A stretch of 64,000 nt of DNA, taken from assembly GCF_026013565.1 (NCBI RefSeq), contig NZ_JAPDOB010000002.1, positions 186,001 through 250,000 on the forward strand, in the 5' to 3' direction. The stretch is from Sphingomonas arvum. Lineage in GTDB: Bacteria > Pseudomonadota > Alphaproteobacteria > Sphingomonadales > Sphingomonadaceae. The notes under the pieces are model-generated. The model did no database searches, was not told where the DNA came from, and saw only the letters and a program-made list of their open reading frames with translations. Shown here piece by piece: positions 1-8,251 of the stretch; the first letter of the stretch is position 1; the number at the start of each line of letters is the position of its first letter. Made by a program: the position numbers and the translations under genes.

Positions 1-899
1 GCTATGTTGCCGAGGAACAGCTTAAGCCAGTCCCAAGTGGTGGCGTCAAAGCCGAATTGGAGCTCGCCGAGGCTCGTGGCGGCGGCGGCGTGGCGGTAGT
101 ACTTGGCATACCAATGAAGGGTGGCAAGCGGGATGGCGAGGTAGACCAAGGCGAACAAGCCGACGAAGATCACGCCCAAGGTGGCGCCGTTGACGCTGGA
201 GCGGAGCGAAAACCCGACGATCGCCGCAAGAATGCCGCCGACGATCAGCATCGCGAACGGGGCGATATACAGCAGCGCCCAGCGGCGCTTCAGGCCCTCG
301 GTGGTAAGGTCGGCGCGGAACGGCAGCGGGCCGAAGCTCATCTTGTTCCAGCGCAGGTTCCATAAGCTCGTCTGCGCCCAAGGGAACATGATGAACAGGG
401 TGGCGAAGGCGGCCAGGCTACGACCGAGGTACTCGGCGGCATAGCTCCAGCCGCTGTCGTCACTCCCGCCGCGGATGCCGTGCCACCAGGTCCGGCTCAG
501 CCGGTAGCGCAGGGCGCGGAAGCGGGCGAAGCCGATCAGCACGAAGATGCCGAGGTAGACGAGGGTGGCGAGGCCCGCCGCGGCGCCTTCCTTGCCGCGT
601 GCGACCAGGGCCGGGAACACGAGCTGGATGAACAGGAAGAAGGGCAGCATGACGGCCATGACCATCAGGAAGCCGAAGAACATCTCCTTGCCGGTGCCGG
701 TCCATTCCAGCGTGTCATCGATGACGTGCGTGCGCGACCACAGGTAGCGCCGCTCGCGGGCCGAGGCCCAGAAGCGATAGACGCCGAGGGTGACGACGAC
801 CAGCAGGACGTTGGTGGCGGCGATCGGCAGATATTCCCGCCAGTTGCCGGTGAACCGGATGGCGCGGCCGCCGAGGCCGTCGTGACGCACACTATCCAT
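1..899 (-). CDS. DUF898 (YjgN-like) family membrane protein, 3' end beyond window
   Basis: At least 299 codons read without a stop from an ATG at 899 to the window edge, so the C-terminus is missing. The protein is polytopic. An N-terminal helix is followed by the motif YRFWASARERRYLW, then several hydrophobic segments, a motif around SLWNLRWNKMSFG, and two later hydrophobic segments. This arrangement (hydrophobic helices alternating with YRFW and NLRW-type cytoplasmic motifs) is that of the DUF898/YjgN family of inner-membrane proteins of unknown function. The start has a good GGGGAG Shine-Dalgarno 5 nt upstream, but this lies inside an inverted repeat (899-929). The subtilase gene lies 55 bp upstream on the same strand, so the two may be co-transcribed. 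Family assignment is by recognition of sequence pattern; no function is claimed. Confidence 0.8.
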   Translation of the reverse strand, partial: MDSVRHDGLGGRAIRFTGNWREYLPIAATNVLLVVVTLGVYRFWASARERRYLWSRTHVIDDTLEWTGTGKEMFFGFLMVMAVMLPFFLFIQLVFPALVARGKEGAAAGLATLVYLGIFVLIGFARFRALRYRLSRTWWHGIRGGSDDSGWSYAAEYLGRSLAAFATLFIMFPWAQTSLWNLRWNKMSFGPLPFRADLTTEGLKRRWALLYIAPFAMLIVGGILAAIVGFSLRSSVNGATLGVIFVGLFALVYLAIPLATLHWYAKYYRHAAAATSLGELQFGFDATTWDWLKLFLGNI

Positions 900-929
900 T
901 CACTCTCCCCGGTAGCGGCGAAGAGTGAA
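899..929 (-). promoter_or_regulatory. Inverted repeat covering the RBS and start of the DUF898 gene
   Basis: TTCACTCT (899-906) and AGAGTGAA (922-929) form a perfect 8-bp inverted repeat with a 15-nt spacer. Read on the minus strand, the downstream arm overlaps the GGGGAG ribosome-binding site and the A of the DUF898 start codon. The RNA hairpin could therefore hide the start site, or act as a weak terminator after the subtilase gene. No U-tract follows, so a terminator is less likely. Confidence 0.4.
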
Positions 930-954
930 GCGGGACTAAACGCTTGGCAAGCGG

Positions 955-3306
955 CTAGAAGCCTAGGCTGTAGCGCACCGCGCCGCCGATATCGGCGGGC
1001 GCATCCGCGATATGGCCGGGCTGCCGGCGGGCGAACAGGTTGGTGCCGAGCCACGCCTTGCCGCCCTGCAGCCGCCGGCTGTAGCCGAGTTCGGCGTCCA
1101 CTTCGCGCCCGCTGGGCGTCAGGCCATAGCGGGTCTGCTGCAGCGTCGGGCTCATCGTGTCGAAGCTCCACGCGGTGGGCAGCAGCAGGTCGAGGCCGCC
1201 ACCTACCACTTTGAGCGGCTGCGACAGGCGGAAGCCCAGGAGGTCGCCATCGGTCAGCAGGCCGGTCTTCGCAAGATCAAGGCCGTACGCGCGGGTGCGG
1301 AAGGCGCCGGAGCCGAAGCTGGTCCAGCCTTGGCGCGCGCTGAGGCCGCCGGACCAGCCGCGGCCGAAGTCGCGCCGGGCCTCCAGGTCGAGGAAGGTGG
1401 TGCGGGCTCCCTGCACGCCGCCAAGCGCCGCGGTGAATTCGCCGCCGAGCACGGTGCGGTCCTCATCCAGGCGGGTGAGGCCAGCGCTGAGCGCAGTACC
1501 GCCGTAGCGGCGGTCGACCGTCAGACTGGTGGAGCGGTAGCTGGCGTCGGGTCGCGCCAGCGAGGGCCGCAGGCTGCGCGCGACCTGGCCAGCCTCGCCC
1601 GCGAGGGTGATCCCGACGGCGCCGAGCTGGTGGCGAACGGCCATTGCGGAGCCGCGGTTGGCGTCGAAGCCGGGCTCGGCGGTGACGTCGCGAGCAGTCA
1701 GGAACGCACTGGAAGCCACGCCGGACAGGCGGCGCTGCATCGCCTTCGCCCCTTCCCTGAAGCCCAGTGCCACCGCGGTGCGGTTGTCGATACTGGCGAC
1801 CATGGTGCCCGCGACCAGCCGCGCCTGGCGCAGGTCATTCGGGCCGATGCCGGTCTGGGCAAGCGCGAAGCCCTGGCGGAGGTCCGTCCGGCGGGTAACG
1901 GTCATGGCCACGCTGACTGGGCCGGTGCTGGCGCCGGCTTGGCTGACGTTGCCGGTCAGCGATCGGGCGAGCAGTGGCTGCTGCGGCGCCTGGCGCAGGC
2001 CGGCGGCGAGATCGACCGCGAAGGGGCGGGAGAAGCCGTCGAGGATGATGGCGCCCAGCGCCTTCCCGCCCGCATCTCCGACCGCGGACGGCGCGGTGCT
2101 GCTGGCGGCAACCGCGACATCGGTCCCGGCCAGGGTAGCCGTGCCGATCGGCTGGAAGGCCCTCGCCACATTGAGGCGGCCGCGGCCATAAACGTTGTCG
2201 ATCCCAGCAGCGCCGAGGTCGTCGGCGCTGGCGAACAGGATCTTGACGATCTGCTGGCCCGTGAGGTTCGGATAGGCTTGGGCGAGCAGGGCAACGGCGC
2301 CGCTGATGGTAGGCGCCGAGAAGCTGGTGCCCGAATAATAGTAACGGGCGCCGTCCTGGTTGATGGTCTTCACGCCCGCACCAAGCGCCATCAGCGTGTA
2401 GTTGGCGCTGGTCCCCGCCCGGTTCGAGAAGGGCGAGATGGTGTCCGTACTCGTCGTGGTGCGCAGGTCGCCGTTGAAGGTGCCAACCGAGCCGGCGACA
2501 ATCACCGAACCGGCGAACTGCGCCGCGGGTACGGCCGCAAACGGATCGGCGTTGGCGCCCTCGGGCTTGGCGCCGTCATTGCCGGCGGAGATGACCAGCA
2601 CCACGCCCTTGCCGACCGCATAGCTGAAGGCGCCGAGCAGGGCCGCGCCGGGCGGGTCGCCGCCGAGCGAGAGGTTGATGACTTTGGCACCCGCGTCCGT
2701 CGCGACCCGCACGCCGGTGGCGATGGCCGGATCGCCGAACGAGCATTCCTTGTCCGGATCGGCGGTGCAGGTCCCCGCGGTGTCCGCGCGCATCATCACC
2801 ACCGTCGCATCGGGAGCCACGCCGTGAATGTAGACGCCGTCCTTGGCCGCGGCCGCGGTCGCCGCGACGGCGGTACCGTGCCCGTCCTCGTCGGCGAGCG
2901 GGCGGTTGGCGCCGGTCACGTCGCGGCTGGCCGAGTCGATCCGACCGGTGAACTCGCTCAAACTCGGGTTGATGCCGCTGTCGATTACGCCGAGCTTCAC
3001 GCCCCGGCCGGTCCAGCCCCCGTCGTAGGCGGGCAGCGCGCCGGACACCACCGCCGCGTTGCTGTTGCGGTATTCGATCGTGTCGTAACCACCCGTGGGC
3101 CGCGGAGTCGGGGTGCCGGTCATCGGCACGGTGGTCGAACTGGGGGTGGGGGTCGGCGTCGGCGTCGGCGTCGGCGCGGGCGGCGGAACCTCCGCGGCCA
3201 CTGGGGCGGGCGCCGGCGCGGGGCCGCCGCCGCCGCCGCCACCCCCACAGGCCGAAAGGGACAGCACGAGCATGCAGCCGGTACCTGCCAGAAGCTTCTC
3301 GCGCAT
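955..3306 (-). CDS. S8 family serine peptidase (subtilase), lipoprotein, possible autotransporter
   Basis: A 783-residue secreted protease. The start chosen is ATG 3306, with GGAGGT 7 nt upstream; a TTG six codons earlier is possible but would overlap that RBS. A lipoprotein signal ends in LSAC, with Cys about residue 20. A glycine tract and a Pro-Thr repeat linker follow. The subtilisin catalytic triad is clear: Asp in GVIDSG (about 109), His in DGHGT (about 143) and Ser in SGTSFSAP (about 328). The remaining 400 residues are unlike a protease domain. They are rich in alternating hydrophobic stretches and end in GGAVRYSLGF, a terminal aromatic typical of outer-membrane beta-barrels. This suggests a NalP-like lipoprotein autotransporter that processes surface proteins. 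The barrel is an inference. Confidence 0.88.
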   Translation of the reverse strand: MREKLLAGTGCMLVLSLSACGGGGGGGGPAPAPAPVAAEVPPPAPTPTPTPTPTPSSTTVPMTGTPTPRPTGGYDTIEYRNSNAAVVSGALPAYDGGWTGRGVKLGVIDSGINPSLSEFTGRIDSASRDVTGANRPLADEDGHGTAVAATAAAAKDGVYIHGVAPDATVVMMRADTAGTCTADPDKECSFGDPAIATGVRVATDAGAKVINLSLGGDPPGAALLGAFSYAVGKGVVLVISAGNDGAKPEGANADPFAAVPAAQFAGSVIVAGSVGTFNGDLRTTTSTDTISPFSNRAGTSANYTLMALGAGVKTINQDGARYYYSGTSFSAPTISGAVALLAQAYPNLTGQQIVKILFASADDLGAAGIDNVYGRGRLNVARAFQPIGTATLAGTDVAVAASSTAPSAVGDAGGKALGAIILDGFSRPFAVDLAAGLRQAPQQPLLARSLTGNVSQAGASTGPVSVAMTVTRRTDLRQGFALAQTGIGPNDLRQARLVAGTMVASIDNRTAVALGFREGAKAMQRRLSGVASSAFLTARDVTAEPGFDANRGSAMAVRHQLGAVGITLAGEAGQVARSLRPSLARPDASYRSTSLTVDRRYGGTALSAGLTRLDEDRTVLGGEFTAALGGVQGARTTFLDLEARRDFGRGWSGGLSARQGWTSFGSGAFRTRAYGLDLAKTGLLTDGDLLGFRLSQPLKVVGGGLDLLLPTAWSFDTMSPTLQQTRYGLTPSGREVDAELGYSRRLQGGKAWLGTNLFARRQPGHIADAPADIGGAVRYSLGF
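3152..3175. repeat. Hexanucleotide repeat GTCGGC x4 encoding the Pro-Thr linker
   Basis: Four perfect GTCGGC units sit inside the subtilase gene and encode part of its Pro-Thr repeat linker. Because the unit is 6 bp, copy-number change would alter linker length without a frameshift. Confidence 0.8.
3223..3240. repeat. GCC triplet repeat x6 encoding a poly-Gly tract
   Basis: Six perfect GCC units (GGC on the coding strand) encode most of the glycine run just after the lipobox cysteine of the subtilase. Slippage would change the length of the flexible spacer between the lipid anchor and the protease. Confidence 0.8.
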
Positions 3307-3368
3307 TCGTCCGACCTCCACCAAGCCGCTGATAAGTTTACAGATTTATTGGCCTATGCGGAAGGGAA

Positions 3369-3388
3369 GCTTTCAGTTTGCTGAAAGC
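3369..3388. promoter_or_regulatory. Perfect 8-bp inverted repeat upstream of dapD
   Basis: GCTTTCAG (3369-3376), a TTTG loop, and CTGAAAGC (3381-3388) form a perfect inverted repeat in the 131-bp divergent region between the subtilase and dapD. It lies about 50 bp before the dapD start. It could be a leader hairpin or a dimer-binding operator. No U-tract follows it in the plus direction. Confidence 0.4.
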
Positions 3389-3437
3389 GGACCGCGCGCT
3401 TAGGAGCGGGGCCGCTTGGTACCCAGGGGAGCATGAC

Positions 3438-4259
3438 GTGGAACAGCTGCAGCAGGTCATTGAACACGCCTGGGAAGAGCGGGACGGCATCGGTCCAGAT
3501 ACCCGTGGTGACGTGCGCGGGGCAGTCGACCGGGCGTTGGCGCTGCTTGATTCGGGCGAAGCGCGGATCGCCGAGCAGGCGAACGACGGCTGGCAAGTTC
3601 ACCAGTGGCTCAAGAAGGCGGTGCTGCTGAGTTTCCGGCTGCAGCCGATGGAGCTGATCGGCGGTGGTCCGGGCGCGGCCCACTGGTGGGACAAGGTCCC
3701 GAGCAAGTTTGCCGGCTGGAGCGAGGCGGAGTTCAGGGCGGCGGCGTTCCGCGCGGTGCCGGGCGCAATCGTCCGCCGCGGCGCCTACATCGCGCCCGGC
3801 GCAGTGCTGATGCCGAGCTTCGTCAACATTGGCGCGCGGGTCGGCGAGGGCGCGATGATCGACACCTGGGCGACGGTCGGTAGCTGCGCGCAGATCGGTC
3901 GCAACGTTCACGTCTCCGGCGGTGCAGGGATCGGCGGCGTGCTGGAACCGCTTCAGGCCGGGCCGGTAATCATCGAGGATGATTGCTTCATTGGCGCGCG
4001 GTCCGAAGTGGCCGAAGGCGTGGTGGTGGAGCGCGGCTCCGTGCTGAGCATGGGCGTGTTCCTGGGCGCCTCGACCAAGATCGTCGACCGCGCTTCGGGC
4101 GAGGTCATGTACGGCCGAGTGCCGGCCTATTCGGTGGTGGTGCCGGGCACGCTGCCGGGGAAAGACGGCGGCCCGAGCCTCGCCTGTGCGGTGATCGTCA
4201 AGACCGTGGACGAGCGCACCCGGTCCAAGACGGGGATTAACGAGCTGCTGCGCGACTGA
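3438..4259 (+). CDS. dapD: 2,3,4,5-tetrahydropyridine-2,6-dicarboxylate N-succinyltransferase
   Basis: DapD transfers succinyl from succinyl-CoA to tetrahydrodipicolinate in the lysine and meso-diaminopimelate pathway, in the cytoplasm as a trimer. The 273-residue product has the usual family length. The N-terminal helical domain includes [12 protein letters not shown] near the start. A left-handed beta-helix of hexapeptide repeats follows ([48 protein letters not shown]), with the family signature [13 protein letters not shown]. The C-terminus is [23 protein letters not shown] 3438 is chosen because AGGGGAGC lies just upstream and the N-terminus then matches the family. The gene stands alone here and converges on the CPBP protease with a 10-bp gap. 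Confidence 0.96.
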   Translation: MEQLQQVIEHAWEERDGIGPDTRGDVRGAVDRALALLDSGEARIAEQANDGWQVHQWLKKAVLLSFRLQPMELIGGGPGAAHWWDKVPSKFAGWSEAEFRAAAFRAVPGAIVRRGAYIAPGAVLMPSFVNIGARVGEGAMIDTWATVGSCAQIGRNVHVSGGAGIGGVLEPLQAGPVIIEDDCFIGARSEVAEGVVVERGSVLSMGVFLGASTKIVDRASGEVMYGRVPAYSVVVPGTLPGKDGGPSLACAVIVKTVDERTRSKTGINELLRD

Positions 4260-4269
4260 GCGGCCTCGC

Positions 4270-4986
4270 TCAGATCCACAGCGAGATCGAGTTGCCGAAA
4301 TTATGCAGGAGGACGGGCAGCAGCAGGCTGCCGGTCCGGTATCGCAACCAGACCGCGATGAAGGACGGCATCGCGGTCAGGGCCATGACCATGGGATCGA
4401 ACGAGAAGGCTCCGTCTCCGTAGCCGAACGCGTGAGCGAGGCCGAACAACAAGCAGGACAGGACCGCACCCCAGCCCCAATCGACGCCGAGCAGCCGAAC
4501 CCGAGCGGTGAACGCGCGATCGAGCGCGAAGAGGAGGATGCCGCGGTAGAAGGGCTCTTCCTGGAAGCCTGGCATGGTCAATTGGAAGGCGACATCCTCA
4601 GGCGTGCTCGTATCGCCGCCGAAGACGAGCGCGATGCCGAGGAAGAAGGCGCAATAGAGCAGGGCGACCGGAACGGCGGCCCGCAGGCTCCCGCCGCGCT
4701 GCTTGATTGTCAGTCCGACGCGGCGCCAGCCGAATGCGGGCAGCGAGGCAAGGACCAGGGTGGCGCCGAGGGCAAGGATCTGCCCCTGCCAGTTGCGGGT
4801 CGCCGCCGGAACCAGCTTTGGCAGCAAGCCGTAGCCACGGGTGAGCAGTAAGTCGTTCACCGCCACCAGCAGCGCGGCGATCAGCAACCAGCGAACATCG
4901 AAGTTGCGGCGTTGCGCCAGGCCGATGACAGCTCCAGCCACCAGCAGCAGGCCCAGCGTACCCCCAAGCGCGATCAGTCCGTCCAT
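4270..4986 (-). CDS. CPBP family intramembrane glutamic endopeptidase (Abi/CAAX type)
   Basis: A 238-residue polytopic protein starting at ATG 4986, preceded by a G-rich Shine-Dalgarno. The C-terminal half carries the three family motifs: EExxxR as QEEPFYRG, an H motif in FGLAHAFG, and a final HNFGNS. These are the residues that form the catalytic site of Rce1-like intramembrane proteases. Substrates cannot be told from sequence. CPBP proteins are sometimes immunity factors for bacteriocins, but no peptide gene is nearby, so a housekeeping or stress role is as likely. It converges on dapD. Confidence 0.88.
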   Translation of the reverse strand: MDGLIALGGTLGLLLVAGAVIGLAQRRNFDVRWLLIAALLVAVNDLLLTRGYGLLPKLVPAATRNWQGQILALGATLVLASLPAFGWRRVGLTIKQRGGSLRAAVPVALLYCAFFLGIALVFGGDTSTPEDVAFQLTMPGFQEEPFYRGILLFALDRAFTARVRLLGVDWGWGAVLSCLLFGLAHAFGYGDGAFSFDPMVMALTAMPSFIAVWLRYRTGSLLLPVLLHNFGNSISLWI

Positions 4987-5170
4987 CGGCCTACCCCCCC
5001 ACCAACAAGTGTAGCCAACGAGGCTGCCGACGCCAGCCCGCCGGTGCCTGGGCGATTGGTGCTGATTGCCGGGCCAGCGAAACCTGCCGGTAAGGGTTCC
5101 GGCCCCATGGGCGCCCGATTGATCAAGGCCGCCGGGCTGCATATCCGGTTGGCTCAGGGGGGAAGAAAAG

Positions 5171-5914
5171 ATGTCGTTCAATCTCATGCTCGCGCTCGCG
5201 GCCGCCGCTGTCGGCAAACCGACGACTACCGATGCGATGAAGCCGCCCGTCATCACCACCGCGCCGGCCACGGGCCGGCGAGCCGTCGATCCGATGGAAG
5301 CGATGGCGGGCATGATGAAGATCATCGACAAGGTGTTTCCGGCCGGTCCGGAGCCAGAGCCGGCCCGGCTGGCGATCGCGCGCGACGCGACGTTCCGAAT
5401 GTTCCCGAAGGGCGCCTATGCGCAGGCCATGAACGGCTTCATCGACAAGACGGTCGACCATGTGCTGAGCATGAGCGAAGCCGACCTTGCGGACCTGGCG
5501 CCGACGTCGGCGAAGAAGAATGGCAAGGCAGGCAAGCCGCCGAGCACGGAGCCGCTGCGCCTCGCGCTCACGCGTAAGGACCCAAACTTCGACGCCAAGC
5601 TTGCGGCGGGCAAGGCGTTCGCGCAGGTTATGTTGACCAAGGTGGCCGACGCGGCGGAGCCCCGCTTCCGCGACGGCATGGCGCGGTCGCTGGCACGCAA
5701 GTTCGACACCCGGCAGTTGGGCGAGATCCAAGCGTTCCTGGCGACTCCGACTGGCGCCGCCTACGGCCGCCAGATGATCGGCCTGTGGTTCGAGCCCGAC
5801 GTGATCCGCGGTACCTTTGAGGCCTTTCCCGAGATCATGCGCCTGATGCCGGAACTCGCCAAAGACGGCGCTACATTCCAAGCCCAGATGGAAAGCGGGC
5901 CCAAGAAGAAGTGA
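5171..5914 (+). CDS. DUF2059 domain-containing protein
   Basis: A 247-residue protein with a GGGGGAAGA Shine-Dalgarno before ATG 5171. A short hydrophobic N-terminus (about residues 3-14) could be a weak signal peptide. The C-terminal region, with FRDGMARSLARKFDTRQLGEI then FLATPTGAAYGRQM, is the pattern of the DUF2059 fold, in which a helical hairpin is followed by an F-x-x-T-P-x-G signature. The biochemical function of this domain is unknown. It converges on the TlpA-like gene with a 10-bp gap. Confidence 0.8.
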   Translation: MSFNLMLALAAAAVGKPTTTDAMKPPVITTAPATGRRAVDPMEAMAGMMKIIDKVFPAGPEPEPARLAIARDATFRMFPKGAYAQAMNGFIDKTVDHVLSMSEADLADLAPTSAKKNGKAGKPPSTEPLRLALTRKDPNFDAKLAAGKAFAQVMLTKVADAAEPRFRDGMARSLARKFDTRQLGEIQAFLATPTGAAYGRQMIGLWFEPDVIRGTFEAFPEIMRLMPELAKDGATFQAQMESGPKKK

Positions 5915-5924
5915 GCAGAGCTCC

Positions 5925-6479
5925 CTAGCGCGCCTCGCTCAGCAGCTTCGCCGCCTCCAGGCCGGTCCAGTCAAGGTCACCCGAGTAGCGCCAGATCTCC
6001 TTGCCGTTCGAGCCGTAGAGTATCGTCGTCGGCAGGATGTTGACGCCAAGTTCGCTGCTCATCGCCATTTCCTTGTCCTGGAACGGCTCCAGGTCGATCT
6101 TCCGCTCGTCCAAGAAGGCGGCAACGGTCGACTGGGGCTGCATGTCCTGGCTCAGGGCGACGACCTGCGGCGCGTTCGCCTGTTTGGACAGCTTGGCGAG
6201 GGTGGGCAGCTCCTTGATGCACGGCGCGCACCAGGTCGCCCACAGGTTCAGCAGCACGGGCTTGCCGGATAGCTCGGCAAGGCTGGTGTCCTCCGCATCG
6301 CCGTTCTTGAACTCGATCGCCGGCGCGGCCTTGCCGGCCTGGGTACGGTCGAGCCCGCCGGCCTTCTGCGCGGGGGCTGCGGCCGGAGCGGACGCGGGTT
6401 CGGCTTGGTTCTGCGGGGAAACTTGCCTATCGCAGCCGACGATGAGCAGTGCCAGGAACAGCAGGGCGGGGGAGCGCAT
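5925..6479 (-). CDS. TlpA-family thiol:disulfide oxidoreductase, lipoprotein
   Basis: A 184-residue membrane-anchored thioredoxin-like protein. The signal peptide ends in a lipobox LIVGC, with the lipidated Cys about residue 16. An Ala/Pro-rich linker follows. The thioredoxin fold carries the redox motif WCAPC (Cys about 84 and 87), with NLWATW before it and the cis-proline loop in NILPTTIL. Such proteins reduce disulfides in the periplasm, for example during cytochrome c maturation. The start codon overlaps the divergent lipoprotein gene region, so its promoter must lie inside that gene. Confidence 0.9.
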   Translation of the reverse strand: MRSPALLFLALLIVGCDRQVSPQNQAEPASAPAAAPAQKAGGLDRTQAGKAAPAIEFKNGDAEDTSLAELSGKPVLLNLWATWCAPCIKELPTLAKLSKQANAPQVVALSQDMQPQSTVAAFLDERKIDLEPFQDKEMAMSSELGVNILPTTILYGSNGKEIWRYSGDLDWTGLEAAKLLSEAR

Positions 6480-6480
6480 G

Positions 6481-6828
6481 ATGGTGGCCTACCCGCTTGC
6501 CCCCACGCTTGGGAAGGGCATCGTGCTGCTGTGTGGCGCGTTGCTGGTGGCGGCTTGCGGCAAGGTGGGCGATCTTGAGCCGGCGCCGGGCCAGCCGCTG
6601 CCGGTCAAGCCCAAGCTGGCGCAGACAGTGCCGACTGCCGAGGAATTGCTGACGCCCCCGCCGTATGCCCGGCCCGAACGGACGGACGAGATCCAGTCGC
6701 GGAACCGGCCCCGTAGCGCCGACCGTTTCGACCTTCCGCCGCCCGACGGCGGGGCCGCGCCGACGGTGGAAACCAATGGCCAGGCCGAAACCCGCACCAA
6801 CGATCCAGGACCCGCCTCACCCAAATGA
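6481..6828 (+). CDS. Small LptM-like lipoprotein
   Basis: A 115-residue protein whose N-terminus is a lipoprotein signal ending in LVAACGKVGDLEPAP. This short C-G-x-x-G-x-L-x-x-P pattern is that of LptM (YifL), a small lipoprotein that assists LptD maturation. The rest is proline-rich and probably disordered. ATG 6481 is chosen over ATG 6478 because the GGGGGAG motif is then 6 nt away instead of 3. It overlaps galU by 4 bp (ATGA). In related genomes such a gene usually sits between argH and lysA; neither is present here. Confidence 0.75.
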   Translation: MVAYPLAPTLGKGIVLLCGALLVAACGKVGDLEPAPGQPLPVKPKLAQTVPTAEELLTPPPYARPERTDEIQSRNRPRSADRFDLPPPDGGAAPTVETNGQAETRTNDPGPASPK

Positions 6829-7688
6829 ACCAGCCCTTTAAACCCGTTCGCAAGGCCGTTTTTCCCGTCGCTGGACTCGGCACCCGCCTGCTGCCCGCAA
6901 CCAAGACCATGCCCAAGGAGATGCTGACGGTGATCGACCGCCCGCTGATCCAATATGCGGTGGATGAGGCGCGCGAGGCGGGGATCGAGCAGCTGATCCT
7001 GGTGACCGGCCGCGGCAAGTCGGCGCTGGTCGACTATTTCGACCTGAGCTTCGAACTTGAATCGACTATGCGCGCGAAAGGCAAGGACCTGGCCGTGCTG
7101 GAACCCAGCCGGGTCCCGTATGGCGAACTGATCAGCGTCCGCCAGCAGGAGCCGTTGGGCCTCGGCCATGCCGTTTGGTGCGCCCGGCACGTAGTCGGTG
7201 ACGAACCCTTCGCGGTGCTGCTGCCTGACGACCTGATGGCGGGGACGCCCGGCGCGCTCAGGCAGATGGTTGACGCCTACAACAAGGTCGGCGGGAACAT
7301 CGTCTGCGCGGAGGAAGTCGCGCCGGAGAAGACGGCGAGCTACGGGATCGTCACGCCGGGCAATATGGACGGCAGGCTGACCGAAGTGCGCGGGCTGGTG
7401 GAGAAGCCGGCGCCCGAGGTTGCGCCGTCCCTCCTGGGCGTGATCGGTCGCTATATCCTGCAGCCGGAAGTCATGGGCGTGCTCGACGCGCAGGAACCCG
7501 GCGCTGGCGGCGAGATCCAGCTGACCGACGCCATGGCCAAGCTGATCGGCCGGCAGCCGTTCCACGCGGTCAAGGTGGATGCGGTGCGGCACGATTGCGG
7601 CGACCGGGCGGGGTACGTGCGAGCGACGATCGCGTTGGCGCTCGGACGGGACGACCTGCGTGACGTGGTGCGGGAAGCCGTCGCCTAA
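6825..7688 (+). CDS. galU: UTP-glucose-1-phosphate uridylyltransferase
   Basis: GalU makes UDP-glucose from UTP and glucose-1-phosphate, feeding envelope polysaccharide and glycolipid synthesis. The 287-residue product has the nucleotidyltransferase signature VFPVAGLGTRLLPATKTMPKE near the N-terminus. It is followed by LILVTGRGK, then AVLLPDDL for the metal and nucleotide site, and LTEVRGLVEKP. GEIQLTDAM is the typical C-terminal motif. It is coupled to the small lipoprotein by ATGA. Its stop overlaps that of the HNH gene by 4 bp (CTAA). Confidence 0.96.
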   Translation: MNQPFKPVRKAVFPVAGLGTRLLPATKTMPKEMLTVIDRPLIQYAVDEAREAGIEQLILVTGRGKSALVDYFDLSFELESTMRAKGKDLAVLEPSRVPYGELISVRQQEPLGLGHAVWCARHVVGDEPFAVLLPDDLMAGTPGALRQMVDAYNKVGGNIVCAEEVAPEKTASYGIVTPGNMDGRLTEVRGLVEKPAPEVAPSLLGVIGRYILQPEVMGVLDAQEPGAGGEIQLTDAMAKLIGRQPFHAVKVDAVRHDCGDRAGYVRATIALALGRDDLRDVVREAVA

Positions 7689-8251
7689 GGCTCCAGTTCG
7701 ACGTCCCAGTAGAGATAGTCGCGCCAGCTCGCGTGGAGGTGGTTGGGCGGAAAGCTCTTGCCATGGTCCTGCAACTGCCAGCTGGTCGGCCGGATCGGTT
7801 CGCGGTGGATCGGCATGCCGGCCTGGCGCGGGGTGCGGCCGCCCTTTCTGAGGTTGCACGGCGCGCAGGCCGTGGCGACATTCTCCCACGTGGTGCGGCC
7901 GCCCTGGGCACGCGGGATGACGTGGTCGAAGGTCAGCTCCCGCCCGGAGCCGCAATAAACGCAGCGGAAGCGGTCGCGCAGGAACAGGTTGAAGCGGGTG
8001 AACGCCGGATACTCGTTGGGCCTGACAAACTGGCGCAGCGCGATGACGCTGGGCAGTTTCAGTGTGTGGGTCGGCGAATGAACCTCGCGCTCATAGTGGG
8101 CGACCACGTCGACCCGTTCGAGGAACATCGCCTTGACCGCGGTCTGCCACGGCCACAGGCTCAGCGGGTAATAGCTCAGCGGGGTATAGTCGGCGTTGAG
8201 GACGAGGGCGGGACAGCTGTCGGGATGGCGGATAAGTTCGGGTTGGTACAC
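7685..8251 (-). CDS. HNH endonuclease family protein
   Basis: A 188-residue protein with an HNH nuclease domain: a zinc-ribbon CVYCG, then LTFDHVIPRAQGG, then ENVATACAPCN. The cysteine pairs and the His-Asn-His core are complete. The GTG at 8251 is chosen because the N-terminus then reads VYQPELIRHPDSCPALVLNADYTP, the conserved start of this family. A GGAGG lies 12 nt upstream, rather far. This lineage is a widespread single-copy chromosomal HNH protein, not part of an obvious restriction or toxin system. Its role is unknown. Confidence 0.88.
   Translation of the reverse strand: MYQPELIRHPDSCPALVLNADYTPLSYYPLSLWPWQTAVKAMFLERVDVVAHYEREVHSPTHTLKLPSVIALRQFVRPNEYPAFTRFNLFLRDRFRCVYCGSGRELTFDHVIPRAQGGRTTWENVATACAPCNLRKGGRTPRQAGMPIHREPIRPTSWQLQDHGKSFPPNHLHASWRDYLYWDVELEP

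Noticed and set aside
1012-3384. Long open frame antisense to the subtilase gene
   Set aside because: Composition is Gly/Ala/Arg/Glu-rich with no domain, and it mirrors the codon bias of a clear protease gene. Long antisense frames are expected in high-GC DNA.
4270-4986. CPBP protease as a bacteriocin immunity gene
   Set aside because: No precursor peptide, transporter or modification enzyme is adjacent.
7685-8251. HNH protein as a possible defence or restriction nuclease
   Set aside because: It belongs to a conserved single-copy family with the VLNADYTPLS N-terminus, and no methylase, antitoxin or defence gene is nearby.
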